Source: Adiantum capillus-veneris (lineage: Eukaryota > Streptophyta > Polypodiopsida > Polypodiales > Pteridaceae). Taken from it: DNA of 64,000 nucleotides. Where the stretch lies: the NCBI GenBank assembly GCA_014529385.2, contig CM043942.1, positions 58,653,340-58,717,339 of the forward strand, in the 5' to 3' direction. Position 1 is the stretch's first letter; every line of letters begins with the position of its first letter. Made by a program: the position numbers and the translations under genes. Below the pieces are notes generated by a model. The model was not told the DNA's origin and searched no databases. It worked only from the letters and a program-made list of their open reading frames with translations. Positions 48,874 to 58,439 of this stretch are shown here, one piece after another.

Positions 48874-49641
48874 ACCCCCCCTTTCTAAAAAGTGCACATC
48901 CTCAAGCACTATTGCAAAAGGTTTGCACGAACCTAGTTGATGTTTGCTATTGAGTGGTGGATTTCCATCAAGAAGAGTATTATGTTGAAGAAAATTCTTT
49001 GTTTGCTCCTCATTGTGAGGGAGCTGAATGTGTTGATGTTGTAAAGTTGTTGTAATTTTTTTGAAGGGAATTTGAGAAGTAATAGTGTAGAGCTTGTGAA
49101 CTCTAGTAACTTGTGATCTTCTTCTCAAGGCCTTGGATTGTCTCTCTGTTTTTGATGAAATCTTTCGAGAGCATGCTTCATTAAGTTTCTTCAGCTGCAT
49201 GTTCTCCATCGCGAGGAAGTTTCTTTGCCTTTCCGCATTCAATCCTCTCATTTCCAAATGTTCGATGTATCCCAATATCCCATCCTTGCCATCGCCTGTG
49301 AAATGTAAGAGGTTAGTGATATTAGCAAAGGGAGGTGGGGCATTTGTCGTAGGATACTTTGGATAAATAGACCCATCGGTCCACAAATCCAAATGATGTT
49401 CCTTGTTTGTCCTTCTAAGTTCTTTCTCCCGTTGAGGTAAGAAAGACTCCCTCCTACGTTTCTGCAACGGTGCGTACTCTTGCAATACATCAACATGAAG
49501 ATGATGTGTGTTCTTTCTTTGGGTAAGTGTTAAAGATGAAGGGGATGAGGATTGCAAGTTCAAATTAGTGTTTTCATCAGGAAAAGAAGCGTTCTCCATT
49601 CCTAGAGTTGATAGAGAAGAAGACGGAGACTCAAAACTCAT
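48796..49641 (-). CDS. hypothetical 281-codon frame, possibly retroelement internal
   Basis: ATG at 49641. Ser/Pro-rich N-terminus, then a basic segment (PLQKRRRESFLPQREKELRR) and a helical, coiled-coil-prone part (ERQRNFLAMENMQLKKLNEAC, residues ~135-180). No known domain was recognised. The last ~25 codons run through the polypurine tract into the putative LTR, so the natural stop may have been lost, or the frame may be chance. It could be a gag-like or accessory ORF of the element whose LTR lies below 48873. Confidence 0.3.
   Translation of the reverse strand: MSFESPSSSLSTLGMENASFPDENTNLNLQSSSPSSLTLTQRKNTHHLHVDVLQEYAPLQKRRRESFLPQREKELRRTNKEHHLDLWTDGSIYPKYPTTNAPPPFANITNLLHFTGDGKDGILGYIEHLEMRGLNAERQRNFLAMENMQLKKLNEACSRKISSKTERQSKALRRRSQVTRVHKLYTITSQIPFKKITTTLQHQHIQLPHNEEQTKNFLQHNTLLDGNPPLNSKHQLGSCKPFAIVLEDVHFLERGGCVVVFTHYTFASYSGQSGRIGVEAQ
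48874..48886 (-). promoter_or_regulatory. polypurine tract
   Basis: The minus strand reads gaaaggggggg just before TGTGTAGTGG. Layout matches the tract at 14710-14722. Confidence 0.4.
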
Positions 49642-49649
49642 GAAATATC

Positions 49650-50228
49650 TCAGGTTTTGGGAGGGAAGGCCATATTCTCAAGTTTAGAGTTGATAGAGTT
49701 CGTGTGGCTTATGTTTCTGGAGGGAACGCTTGTAAGTTGGCATTTCAAATCATTAGTCATACGGTTACTTGGATTCCTGACAAGAGAACGAAGGATAAGA
49801 ATGATAAAGACGGCGGCTACCTACCAAAGACTGTCATTTTGGCTTTTTGTTGTGTAGAAAAGTATCACATAAAATGCACAATTTAACATTTTTTTTTTCT
49901 CTCTCTAGGCGGACGTGGCACTTTTTACAGGGCCCAAAAGTGAGTCCAACTTTCTCCTAATGCTTCCCTGGGTAGCGCTGTTTGATCTTGAAAATAATCA
50001 CCCAAAGAATGCCAGTAGTTAGATCTTACCCTTGGCCTGACAATGGCTCTTATCCAATGTGGCTCATAGCCATGATTCAAATTAGTGTTCAATGGACAAA
50101 CCGATGAATACTAATCTGAGTAGCATTTTAGTGACGTGTTACCTGGGAGGTAGAGCACCTTGGCTCAGTCTGACTTATGAGCAAAACATGTATCAAAAAG
50201 CTTTTTAGAAGATTTTCATTATTCCCTT

Positions 50229-50311
<83 letters not shown>

Positions 50312-52180
50312 AAGAGCATGCTGGGTTGAGGAACTTTCCTTAAGTTTTTAGAGTGTGTACCCTAGCACCTTGGCTAACTTGGTTGTTGCTGTAATTAGTT
50401 GTCTCGATATTCCATGCAAGAAAACTTGCTTAAAAATGGTGCATAGCCATACCTGCTGCACGAGTGGGGTCTGTCGTATGTACAGATACGTCCCTTGTAT
50501 CATATACACCCATTTTTTTCTCATGAAATAACCTGCTGGCCTATTGTCAAGTCCGTCCCAAGTTTATATGCTCATAGGAGAGGCCAAACATGGAAGTCTT
50601 ATCTTTGGATGAAAATAGACCCACTTTGGATGCTATCATGCCTCAGAGCTATAGATACTCTTGCTCGTAGACAAATGTCCTAGTAAAAGAAATTCAACCT
50701 TGTTGAGCAGTCACAAATAGTCGACCTTGGCAAAGGGTACAATGTATTGAAAAACAAAACATAAAAATAAATTTCTATTTGAAAAATATGTACCTCGTAC
50801 CTACTTGGCTTGATTACGGAGACGAAGCCTTGCTCCAGTGATGTCTAGAAAACAAGCCCTAACAATTTGCTTGACAACTTCTTGAAATGGTCATGAATGG
50901 TTTGTCATGTCGAGCACCTACTGCCTCCTTCATCAAGATTAACAACGGGCCATGCCGATCTCCATGATATTCTCAAGCACGACCATGCCTTGACCTTTGC
51001 CATGCATGAGAAGAAGCATTGCTTTTAAATGAGAACATTGCTCACTCAATCTGTGCTCGAGTGTGAGTTGTTGTTGCTCATCGTGTGTTCAATCAAACAA
51101 AAATAGCATGCTTTTGGGAATGCTAATGAGCCTTGCCGATGCCGTAAGGGTTGAAATTGTGCAAGCATGGAAAAGCAAATTTCATGCAGCATACCTACCT
51201 GCTAAAGTACTCGCATAGACTTGCCTAACAATGTTTGCCTTACATGCCATTTGTCCTTGACAAACACTGTGACATTTGTCCTTGACAAACATTCCTTGAA
51301 ACGAACTCCCTTTCCGCCATAATTCAGGGTCTTGAAGCTTGCTTGTACTAATCTTTTGGCCCGTTGATGCGAGTAACAATCACAAGCCTTGCTTGTATGA
51401 CGAGAGCATGCAAGTGGAAAAATTGGCAAACACAATCAAAAGTGATTTCGTACCTCATACTGTACGTGTATAAACTTGCCATCTGGATTGCTTGGCTCGG
51501 ATGATCATGAACCTCAAACCGAGCATCAATATCATTGTTGCCTCGCAGCCTTGCTCGAAATTGTGTCGAACACAATTGGTAGAAGTCACCATCGTGGAGC
51601 CCATATGGTAATCGATTTGAACAAGAACAATGGTGGTGTGTTCTTGACATAATTAATCCCTGTGGTAAAAAAAAATAAAATCTGCAACCTCTCTTGCGTG
51701 CAATTGCTTCATGTTCCCGAGCTAATCAAGATTCGAAGCTCTCGAGGATTGTTTGCCAGGGTGGGCATGCATGATTGCTTATGATTTTATGAGATGGCCA
51801 AGAATAGGCACCCATGTATGAAAATAAAAGATCCAAGTGAAGCTATGGCGGGCTGCCGATTGCGCTGTAGGGAAAACAAACTGTAGATAATGATGTTGTG
51901 CTCCCCGTCCTTTGCCATTGCATCGAGGATTGCATACCAGGGCCATGCGACCCCATTAAACTCTCACGCACTGTAAATCGTGGAGGTTGATGCCTTCTCA
52001 CTCCCTACCCTAAGTGGCTCTACACGCGTCTCTTCGACCTTGGCCTTCGATTGCTTCCTTAAACAAGGCACCGATCCCACGCCTCTGTCGGTCTCTTGAG
52101 CTCGCCATGAACCTCCGTGTATAAGGGATGATTCTTGTGGCTATGCCCTTGGATGGCCCTTCCATGCACGCCCTCATGGA
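49650..52180. other. no gene recognised
   Basis: Short frames only. A local repeat 'catttgtccttgacaaaca' occurs twice at 51248-51294. The minus frame 51650-51348 shows no family motif. A (GA)n tract is listed separately. Confidence 0.5.
50231..50309. repeat. (GA)n microsatellite
   Basis: About 39 uninterrupted AG/GA units. Confidence 0.98.

Positions 52181-52183
<3 letters not shown>

Positions 52184-52264
<81 letters not shown>
52184..52264. repeat. (GA)n microsatellite next to LINE 3' end
   Basis: About 40 units. It lies 16 bp beyond the 26-bp repeat that borders the LINE's 3' end. Confidence 0.98.
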
Positions 52265-52270
<6 letters not shown>

Positions 52271-52280
52271 TATCATCCTG

Positions 52281-52306
52281 GGAGGTCAAATATGACCTAT
52301 GGGACC
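52281..52306. repeat. 26-bp direct repeat flanking the LINE (3' side)
   Basis: Identical to 56693-56718 over 26 bases. It contains inverted arms GGTCA/TGACC around AATA. Probable target-site duplication. Confidence 0.75.
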
Positions 52307-52317
52307 AAATGAACATG

Positions 52318-52925
52318 TCACGTGGTGTGAGTGGAGTTCATAAGTGACTCTCGATGCTCAAAAATGGCTGAAATGAGCGTCGCAATAGAGAGTCCACATC
52401 GTGGTTGGGAGAGGAAGGTATGTAGGGAGAGCTCATGGCTGAATATATGGGGAAAAGAGGACCTAATGTGGTCAAAAGCTGAGCACTCAAGTAGTGTGTG
52501 GTACTCACTCTCTCGCACTTGACGAGGGCATAAGGTGCAAAGTCGATGACACTCCTTGCCAGTGCCCCAACGTCCTGTCTCGCAGCGTAGAGAATGGGAG
52601 CTAAGACGAATGGAGGCAATGGTGCGGATCGCACTCAACGGAATGGGCTCAAGGATGTAGGAATGGGTTCGGTTACCTCGTTCCGAGAAGAAGAGAGATT
52701 TGTAGTTTGGGGCAACGTGTGTGGTGTAATGGCTGAAGCGAGAACCTCCGGATTTCTCCCAAGCCATGATACATTGGCGTTGTAAGAAGGCCTCATTAAC
52801 TTGGGAGTCGATCGACGCATCCTTGACCAAGTGACATGCATCCCATCTTCCAAACCATTTCTTGATATCAAGCATCCACCCCGAACTTAGTATTTTGCTC
52901 TGTCTTTTGAACCTTTTGACTTGCT
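52318..52925 (-). pseudogene. LINE ORF2 C-terminal zinc region in shifted frame
   Basis: Continues ORF2 in another frame: SSGWMLDIKKWFGRWDACHL, VNEAFLQRQCIMAWEKS, then GTGKECHRLCTLCPRQVRES...HTLLECSAF, a Cys/His pattern (CxxxCxxC...H...C) like the zf-RVT region at the end of plant LINE ORF2. The switch from the main frame happens about 52890-52925, just before the main frame's stop at 52868. A single-base indel is the simplest reason; a programmed frameshift is less likely. Confidence 0.75.
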
Positions 52926-55693
52926 TCATATGCGATTCTAGGAAGTCGATGCAAAGGGCTACGTTGTGTCTTACGCATGTACTCCACAACCCTTTCCATG
53001 CCCAAGACCTCAATGGGAAGCGATCCGGACTCAAGAAGTAAGAGCATGTAGGGTGTTTGTGTCTTGACTTGGAGAAAGTTGGTGAGAAAACGCTTTTGGA
53101 CATTCTCAAACTCTTTCCAAGTAGACTTCCCGATGCTTCCACCCCACACCTCCACTCCATAAAGAAGCACCGGTGTCACCAATGTGTCAAAGAGGTACTT
53201 TTTGAGAGCCCAACACTTGATCTCTCCTGCATTGCACATGTTCTCAAATGCATAATAAGCCCTCTTTCTGGCTTCCAAGCGACGCATTGCGCAATCCTTC
53301 CATTTATGATTGGATGGAACCTCAAGGCCAAGGTACTTGAAGTGATCTACCACTTCAAGTTTCTCATTGTTGTATACAATGCATGGATTTTCGTCATTGA
53401 GGGTCTTTACAAGCATAACCTTGGTTTTGGATCCATTCACGATCAGCCCGCTATGTAGGCAAAAGCGTTCCAAGACACTCATAAGCTTTTGTGCATCTTC
53501 TAAGGTATGTGCCAAGAGCACTACATCATCGGCATAAAGCAAAAGCATGATCACCGCATTTCCAATCTTAACCTCTTCTATGCCTTCTTGCTGCATAAAA
53601 TCAAGAACCATGTATTCCAATTCATCAATGAGTAGCCCAAAGAGGGTTGGGGAAAGTGGGCATCCTTGTTTGACACCAATAGTGCTTGCAAAAAATTCTG
53701 AAATTCCATCTCCCATACGTAATCGACATATCACTTTTTGGTAGATGCGAAAGACTGCATGCATAAATTCTCTCGGCACTTGAAGGCTTTGCATACGTCT
53801 CCAAAGATTTCCTCGCGGTACCATGTCAAAAGCTTTCTTGAAATCCACAAAGCAACAATACAACTTTTTTCCTTTCAATCGAGACGCTTCCATAAGAACT
53901 CGAAGAGTGACAAGGTGATCAATAGTGCTATGATGCTTTCGAAAACCTCCTTGGCCAAGCGCACGTTTGCCATTCTTTTCAGCCCATTCACTTATCTTCA
54001 TCTCCATGATACATCCAAATAACTTTGCCATCAAAGAACCAACCATTATAGTGCGATAGTTGTTCACATTGTTTACATATCCTCCTTTGTGCAAAGGTTT
54101 GATCCAATTCGCACTCCAATCATGAGGCATGCCATACTGAAGTGCAAGGTTAAACATATCGCATATCCAATATCGTGTTTTCTTGCTTGTCCATTTAATC
54201 ATTTCAGCCTTGACACCTTGAAGGTCACCTGCCTTGCGAGTAGCAAGTTTCTCAAGCGCGCGGCATACATCTTCAATGGTAAAGAAGGGAGACATAAATG
54301 GAAGGGAGATACAACCCTCCATCTTATCAACATTGGGTTGCTCATAGAGGTTCTTACAATGCATATACATATCCTCAAGAGTCAAGTCACCAAAGCTCTC
54401 AACGCGCTTGCCTTTTAGATTTTGCCAAAACTTGCCACATGCATGTGCTTTCTCTTGTGCTAAAAGAAGTTGTTTTTCGACTTCCCACCTTCTCCTCTTC
54501 TTTTGAACAAGTGCTTTGTATGTGTGTGAACATTCCAAGTAAACTTCCTTGTCTTTGATTGCATCCAATCTTAGCAAGTGTTTTCGGGCTTGACTACATT
54601 CCATGTCAAACCATTTCTTCTTGGTGCTACCCTTCTTAGACCTTTTGCAAGACATGTGTTTCGCCGAAAAGCATTCCTTCGTACAAGAGAAAATTAATTC
54701 TTTGAAAACTTTCCACTTGCATTCTAATGTTGGGCTCCCTTGATGCTCTATCATGCTTAACATTTGGTCCACCATATCAGCATATATAAGTGCTTGTTTG
54801 AAGTCTAGACGTAGGTACAAATGATTCACATCATGATTAGAGGCTACATGCTCGGGCCGTTTACTACACTTGAGGTCAATACATAACATCCTATGATCCG
54901 ATTCCGGATTCCATTCACCAAGTGTAAAGCTTTGTATGCATTCTAGAGTGGCTTCTGAGAACAACATATAGTCAATCACGCTAGCACCATTGTGCTTTCT
55001 ACATGTAAAGTCATTGGTGCCTTGCCATAGAGATACACCATTTGCAATGAGCATTCCGGTACTATTGCACATATGTAGAAGTGACTTTCCATAGTGATCC
55101 ACTTCTTTTGCATCATTAGAACTTCGATTATACATGTATGAGTCATCCACTCTTCTTGATACATGTGGCATGTCGACTTGTTGTGTGTTGTGTTGTAACA
55201 TATTTGTGCGAGCATTCATGTCTCCAAAAACAATGACTTCACCTTGATCCTTGTAATGAGCAATGTCTTCCTCTAGTTCAACAAAGGGCTGATCTCTATC
55301 CATATTCAAGCGAGCATAAAAGTTGGAGTCATAGTGAGGAATGTAGCAGCCGGCCACAAACATGACTTGACCATTTGGTGGGCTGATTTTCAGCCATAAG
55401 TAGCGTTTATACTTATCTTCTTTGACAATGGAAACATCTTTCAAACCCTTTTTGGTCATACATGCTATGCCTCCTTGGCCTCTTCGTTGCTTTGCATTTT
55501 TGGCCCTCATCAAAGAATGCACATCGTATTTGTCAAATCCAAGAATTCGTTGCGCATCATGCTCCCATGTTTCGACAAGAAGTATCACATCGGAGTCATT
55601 GGTAAGCTCATCAATGCCAATTCCCGCATTCCATGGATACCCGTTACAATTCCAAAAGCTTATTCGCAAGCGTGAGTTGGTCTCATAGATCAT
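52868..55693 (-). CDS. LINE ORF2: endonuclease and reverse transcriptase (941 codons)
   Basis: ATG at 55693. N-terminal APE-type endonuclease (residues ~10-275): SFWNCNG, VETWEH, VAGCYIPH, VIVFGDMNART, IDYMLFS and a final SDHRMLCID. RT (residues ~470-740): WIKPLHKGG, NNYRTIMVGSLMAKLF, GQGGFRKHHSTIDHL, CFVDFKKAFDMVPR, GVKQGCPLSPTLFGLLID and catalytic YADDVVLLA. These steps cleave target DNA and prime cDNA synthesis on it. The C-terminal zinc region is reached only after a frameshift. The start lies 6 bp after ORF1's stop. Confidence 0.9.
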   Translation of the reverse strand: MIYETNSRLRISFWNCNGYPWNAGIGIDELTNDSDVILLVETWEHDAQRILGFDKYDVHSLMRAKNAKQRRGQGGIACMTKKGLKDVSIVKEDKYKRYLWLKISPPNGQVMFVAGCYIPHYDSNFYARLNMDRDQPFVELEEDIAHYKDQGEVIVFGDMNARTNMLQHNTQQVDMPHVSRRVDDSYMYNRSSNDAKEVDHYGKSLLHMCNSTGMLIANGVSLWQGTNDFTCRKHNGASVIDYMLFSEATLECIQSFTLGEWNPESDHRMLCIDLKCSKRPEHVASNHDVNHLYLRLDFKQALIYADMVDQMLSMIEHQGSPTLECKWKVFKELIFSCTKECFSAKHMSCKRSKKGSTKKKWFDMECSQARKHLLRLDAIKDKEVYLECSHTYKALVQKKRRRWEVEKQLLLAQEKAHACGKFWQNLKGKRVESFGDLTLEDMYMHCKNLYEQPNVDKMEGCISLPFMSPFFTIEDVCRALEKLATRKAGDLQGVKAEMIKWTSKKTRYWICDMFNLALQYGMPHDWSANWIKPLHKGGYVNNVNNYRTIMVGSLMAKLFGCIMEMKISEWAEKNGKRALGQGGFRKHHSTIDHLVTLRVLMEASRLKGKKLYCCFVDFKKAFDMVPRGNLWRRMQSLQVPREFMHAVFRIYQKVICRLRMGDGISEFFASTIGVKQGCPLSPTLFGLLIDELEYMVLDFMQQEGIEEVKIGNAVIMLLLYADDVVLLAHTLEDAQKLMSVLERFCLHSGLIVNGSKTKVMLVKTLNDENPCIVYNNEKLEVVDHFKYLGLEVPSNHKWKDCAMRRLEARKRAYYAFENMCNAGEIKCWALKKYLFDTLVTPVLLYGVEVWGGSIGKSTWKEFENVQKRFLTNFLQVKTQTPYMLLLLESGSLPIEVLGMERVVEYMRKTQRSPLHRLPRIAYEASQKVQKTEQNTKFGVDA

Positions 55694-55699
55694 GTGTCC

Positions 55700-56632
55700 C
55701 TATTTTTTGGGTGGACTTGCATCCTCCTCAAGTGCCTTTTCTTCTTGAGATGATACCTTAACCTTCTTGCTTCTTTCCTCGTATGCTTTGCGACGTACAT
55801 TTTGTTGCATAAGAGTGCGATCCTCATATACATTACAACCCGTTCCTTTGAGGTAGATCCAACCATTGTCAAGGATGATCTTTCTCTTTACCTCATCAAC
55901 CATGGTACATACAATAGGTCTTTCTCTTGAGCGAGGGACTCCTTGTTTTCCAACTCGATGTGCACCATAAGCCATGATTCCTGACATGCCAAAGTGTGTA
56001 GCAAAAAACTCTTCAATAGCAACCGCAAGAGATTGGGGTGTTTCCATGCTTTCCTCCTTGATTCCACGAATGACGATGTTCTTTGAGCGTTTTTGTCGTT
56101 CTTGCAATTCTTGAGTGTCCACATTCTCTACATTCTTTGCTTGGACAACGGCTTGCGTGATAGGAGATGTAGAAACCACATTATCCTTACATATATCATC
56201 CCATGATTTGGATGCATTTCTCATCTCACATACATCATGTCGTATTGTATCTATCGTTTCCTCTTTCAATACATGATCACTCTCAACTTTGCTCAAGCGC
56301 TCTTTCACTACATTCATGTCAACAAGAGAGCGTTTACATTCTTGAACTTCATTCTCAAGATGCATCAAGCGTGTTGTTTGCATTTCAAGAACCTTCTTGA
56401 GGTGCTCATTCTCCACAACGAGAACTCTTAAAGTACCATTCTCCATTGCAAGTGCGCGCAACTCTTCACCTTGCTTGTTGACGGTTTCTTGTAACGAGAT
56501 CAAGTAAGCCATGATCATTGCTTCCGTTGTTGTAGACGATGTGGTTGGATTAGCATCCAAATTCCTTGGAGATTTTGCATCATTCTCCATGGAGAGTGTG
56601 GCTTTTCCACCCTTGCGAGTTTTGTCTGACAT
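55700..56632 (-). CDS. LINE ORF1: coiled-coil RNA-binding protein (310 codons)
   Basis: ATG at 56632 (MSDKTRKGGKATLSM). A heptad-rich coiled coil spans residues ~55-150 (LQETVNKQGEELRALAMENG, HLKKVLEMQTTRLMHLENEV). The segment KRSKNIVIRGIKEES then resembles the RRM start of L1 ORF1p (RxxNIxIxGIPE), with a basic Lys/Arg-rich C-terminus. ORF1p trimers coat LINE RNA. An upstream in-frame extension to 56701 would need a non-ATG start, so I chose the ATG. Confidence 0.8.
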   Translation of the reverse strand: MSDKTRKGGKATLSMENDAKSPRNLDANPTTSSTTTEAMIMAYLISLQETVNKQGEELRALAMENGTLRVLVVENEHLKKVLEMQTTRLMHLENEVQECKRSLVDMNVVKERLSKVESDHVLKEETIDTIRHDVCEMRNASKSWDDICKDNVVSTSPITQAVVQAKNVENVDTQELQERQKRSKNIVIRGIKEESMETPQSLAVAIEEFFATHFGMSGIMAYGAHRVGKQGVPRSRERPIVCTMVDEVKRKIILDNGWIYLKGTGCNVYEDRTLMQQNVRRKAYEERSKKVKVSSQEEKALEEDASPPKK

Positions 56633-56692
56633 TGCCTTCAAGTCGGCAACAAAAACGCAAAGTTTTGACAGTTTTTTCAGTTCATCGTCCGC

Positions 56693-56718
56693 GGAGGTCA
56701 AATATGACCTATGGGACC
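56693..56718. repeat. 26-bp direct repeat flanking the LINE (5' side)
   Basis: Identical to 52281-52306. The LINE body lies between them. Confidence 0.75.
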
Positions 56719-56936
56719 GAAAAGCAAAACGTTACATCTCAGTTAAGGACTGAGGGTCCAGCGAGAGGTGAACAAAAGGGGAAGATAGGATAAACAGAAT
56801 CAAAATCAAAAACCCTAAGGGGGAGAGAGAGAGGGGGAAGCCATTTTGGGAGTTCGAAACTCCTGGATAATGGCTTTACCTCCTCGATAGACTGCCCATT
56901 TTCCTGCCACGCGAGCTTCTCGTACCTTTTGTAGTT

Positions 56937-57560
56937 CTACCTTCTTGTGTTTGAGTTGGGTGGGTGTGAGGTCTTCTGCAAACTAGATTTGAGGAGCCTT
57001 GATTGCTCAAGGATTTTGATTCGGTCCGCCTTGGTCTTGAAAGTGAAGATCGCATGGTTGGTGCGTTGCTCATGTGTAAGGAAGGTGATTGTGGCTGGGT
57101 CCCACTCTATCATGGGGGTTGTTGCTTGGATACGAGTAAAGCACTCCTGGAACTTGAGGTCTCCCTCTCTTTTCCAATCACTTGGAAGCCCGCCAATGCG
57201 AACATTGAGGGCGAGGTTCTCTTGCCGTTGTTGTTCGCGTAGCGTGGATGCCACGCGATCGTCAACTTTGTGGAGAATGACCTCCTGTACTTGATTTTTG
57301 ACCGCCTTGGTGAGGGTGGTTTCTACTTCTTCTTTTGTTTTGTTGAGCTTGGCTTCCAGCTGTTCCGTTTCTTCCTTCTTGTAGTTCTCCATTGCACTGA
57401 GCCGAGTCTTGATCGCTACGAGCCTTTGTTTCAGCTCGTCATTTTCCTTGCGGAGTCTTTCGACTTCATTCTGAAGTCGGATGGTGCTGTCCATTTTGGG
57501 AGGCGTTGCCACAATTCCTGCAAAGGTGGCCTTGCTGCGGGATGAAGCTCGGGTAGCCAT
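56937..57560 (-). CDS. ORF1 of a second, different L1-type LINE (remnant)
   Basis: ATG near 57560 (MATRASSRSKATFAGIVATP). The coiled coil is long (RLQNEVERLRKENDELKQRL, KEETEQLEAKLNKTKEEVE), followed by LALNVRIGGLPSDWKREGDL, an RRM-like L1 ORF1 block, and HAIFTFKTKADRIKIL. No ORF2 follows: the sequence below meets the 5' end of the other LINE. It differs throughout from 55700-56632, so it is a second family whose ORF2 is absent. Confidence 0.7.
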   Translation of the reverse strand: MATRASSRSKATFAGIVATPPKMDSTIRLQNEVERLRKENDELKQRLVAIKTRLSAMENYKKEETEQLEAKLNKTKEEVETTLTKAVKNQVQEVILHKVDDRVASTLREQQRQENLALNVRIGGLPSDWKREGDLKFQECFTRIQATTPMIEWDPATITFLTHEQRTNHAIFTFKTKADRIKILEQSRLLKSSLQKTSHPPNSNTRR

Positions 57561-57870
57561 GACTGTTGTTCGGGGTTGCACTGGTGGAAATGGGGCCAAC
57601 CGACAAAAGCTTACTGTCGTGGGTGGGCTTCGGCTAGGGGTAACCGACAAAAAGCGAGCTTCCTGTCATGGGTGGGCTTCGGCTAGGAGATAACTGACAG
57701 TGAAACCATGGCTGAATGTCGCCACGAGATTTTGCAGTGGTGGGAAAGCACCACTCTCTCAGGTTGCAACTTAACACCCAAATGGGGATACTGGTGGAGG
57801 AACACCAGGCCGCGAGGGCGAGAAGTCCGGGTCAAGGCGGTGCTGTGCAGAGAAGGCGAGAGCTGTGCGG

Positions 57871-57997
<127 letters not shown>

Positions 57998-58067
57998 AGA
58001 CATGCAATAAGCCATGCAAAAAGCAAGCCCCTTCTCCTTCCCTTCTCCATGGCCTTCCTCTCCCCTA

Positions 58068-58079
58068 GCTCAGATACCA
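58068..58079 (-). promoter_or_regulatory. Met-tRNA-type primer-binding site
   Basis: The minus strand reads tggtatctgagc, one mismatch from TGGTATCAGAGC, one base after the putative LTR end ...TTGTCTTACA. Confidence 0.5.
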
Positions 58080-58080
58080 G

Positions 58081-58236
58081 TGTAAGACAAAGGGAACTAG
58101 AACCCAGGAGTCCACCACCCAACCACCCACTATATAGCATGGCCCCTGGCCCTTTGCCCTAGTTGGACTCCCTTTCCACACTGCCTAGCCCGTCCTTGCC
58201 CTTGTTGTCTAGTCTGGCCTTGCCAGTGTCATGACA
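58081..58236 (-). repeat. small 5' LTR (156 bp), copia or TRIM type
   Basis: The minus strand starts with the perfect palindrome TGTCATGACA, contains a TATA-like gctatatagtggg (about 58130) and ends CTTACA before a primer-binding site. No partner LTR is in the window. It sits directly against a plus-strand copia RNase H scrap. Confidence 0.45.
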
Positions 58237-58237
58237 T

Positions 58238-58420
58238 CCCGTGTTTCACTACAAATTGAAACACATTGAAGTTAGGTATCATCTCGTGAGAGATTTCTTG
58301 GCCAAAAAGCTCATTGATTTGATCAAGGTGCACACTAACGACAACCCAGCAGATGCTTTGGAAAAAGGCTTAGCTTTGGAGCGGTTTACACATTGCAGTG
58401 AGTTGATCGGTATAGGTTGA
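58238..58420 (+). pseudogene. Ty1/copia RNase H C-terminal fragment
   Basis: An open frame reads PVFHYKLKHIEVRYHLVRDF, then LIKVHTNDNPADALEKGL and ends ELIGIG before TGA. This is the standard end of copia pol (…TKHIEVRYHFIR…VHT.DN.AD..TK.L). The frame is intact but the rest of the gene is missing. Its left edge coincides with the end of the small LTR. Confidence 0.8.
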
Positions 58421-58439
58421 AGCCACTATATTGCTTCAC

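Larger units (their letters stand above)
52307..56692 (-). mobile_element. L1-type LINE, near full length (ORF1 and ORF2)
   Basis: The minus strand carries ORF1 (coiled coil and RNA-binding region) followed, 6 bp later, by ORF2 (endonuclease, RT, C-terminal zinc region), the classic L1-clade layout. A perfect 26-bp direct repeat (ggaggtcaaatatgacct... at 52281-52306 and 56693-56718) borders both ends and is the likely target-site duplication. No poly-A tail separates the element from the 3' copy. ORF2's main frame is intact over 941 codons, so this is the youngest-looking element in the window. Confidence 0.85.
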
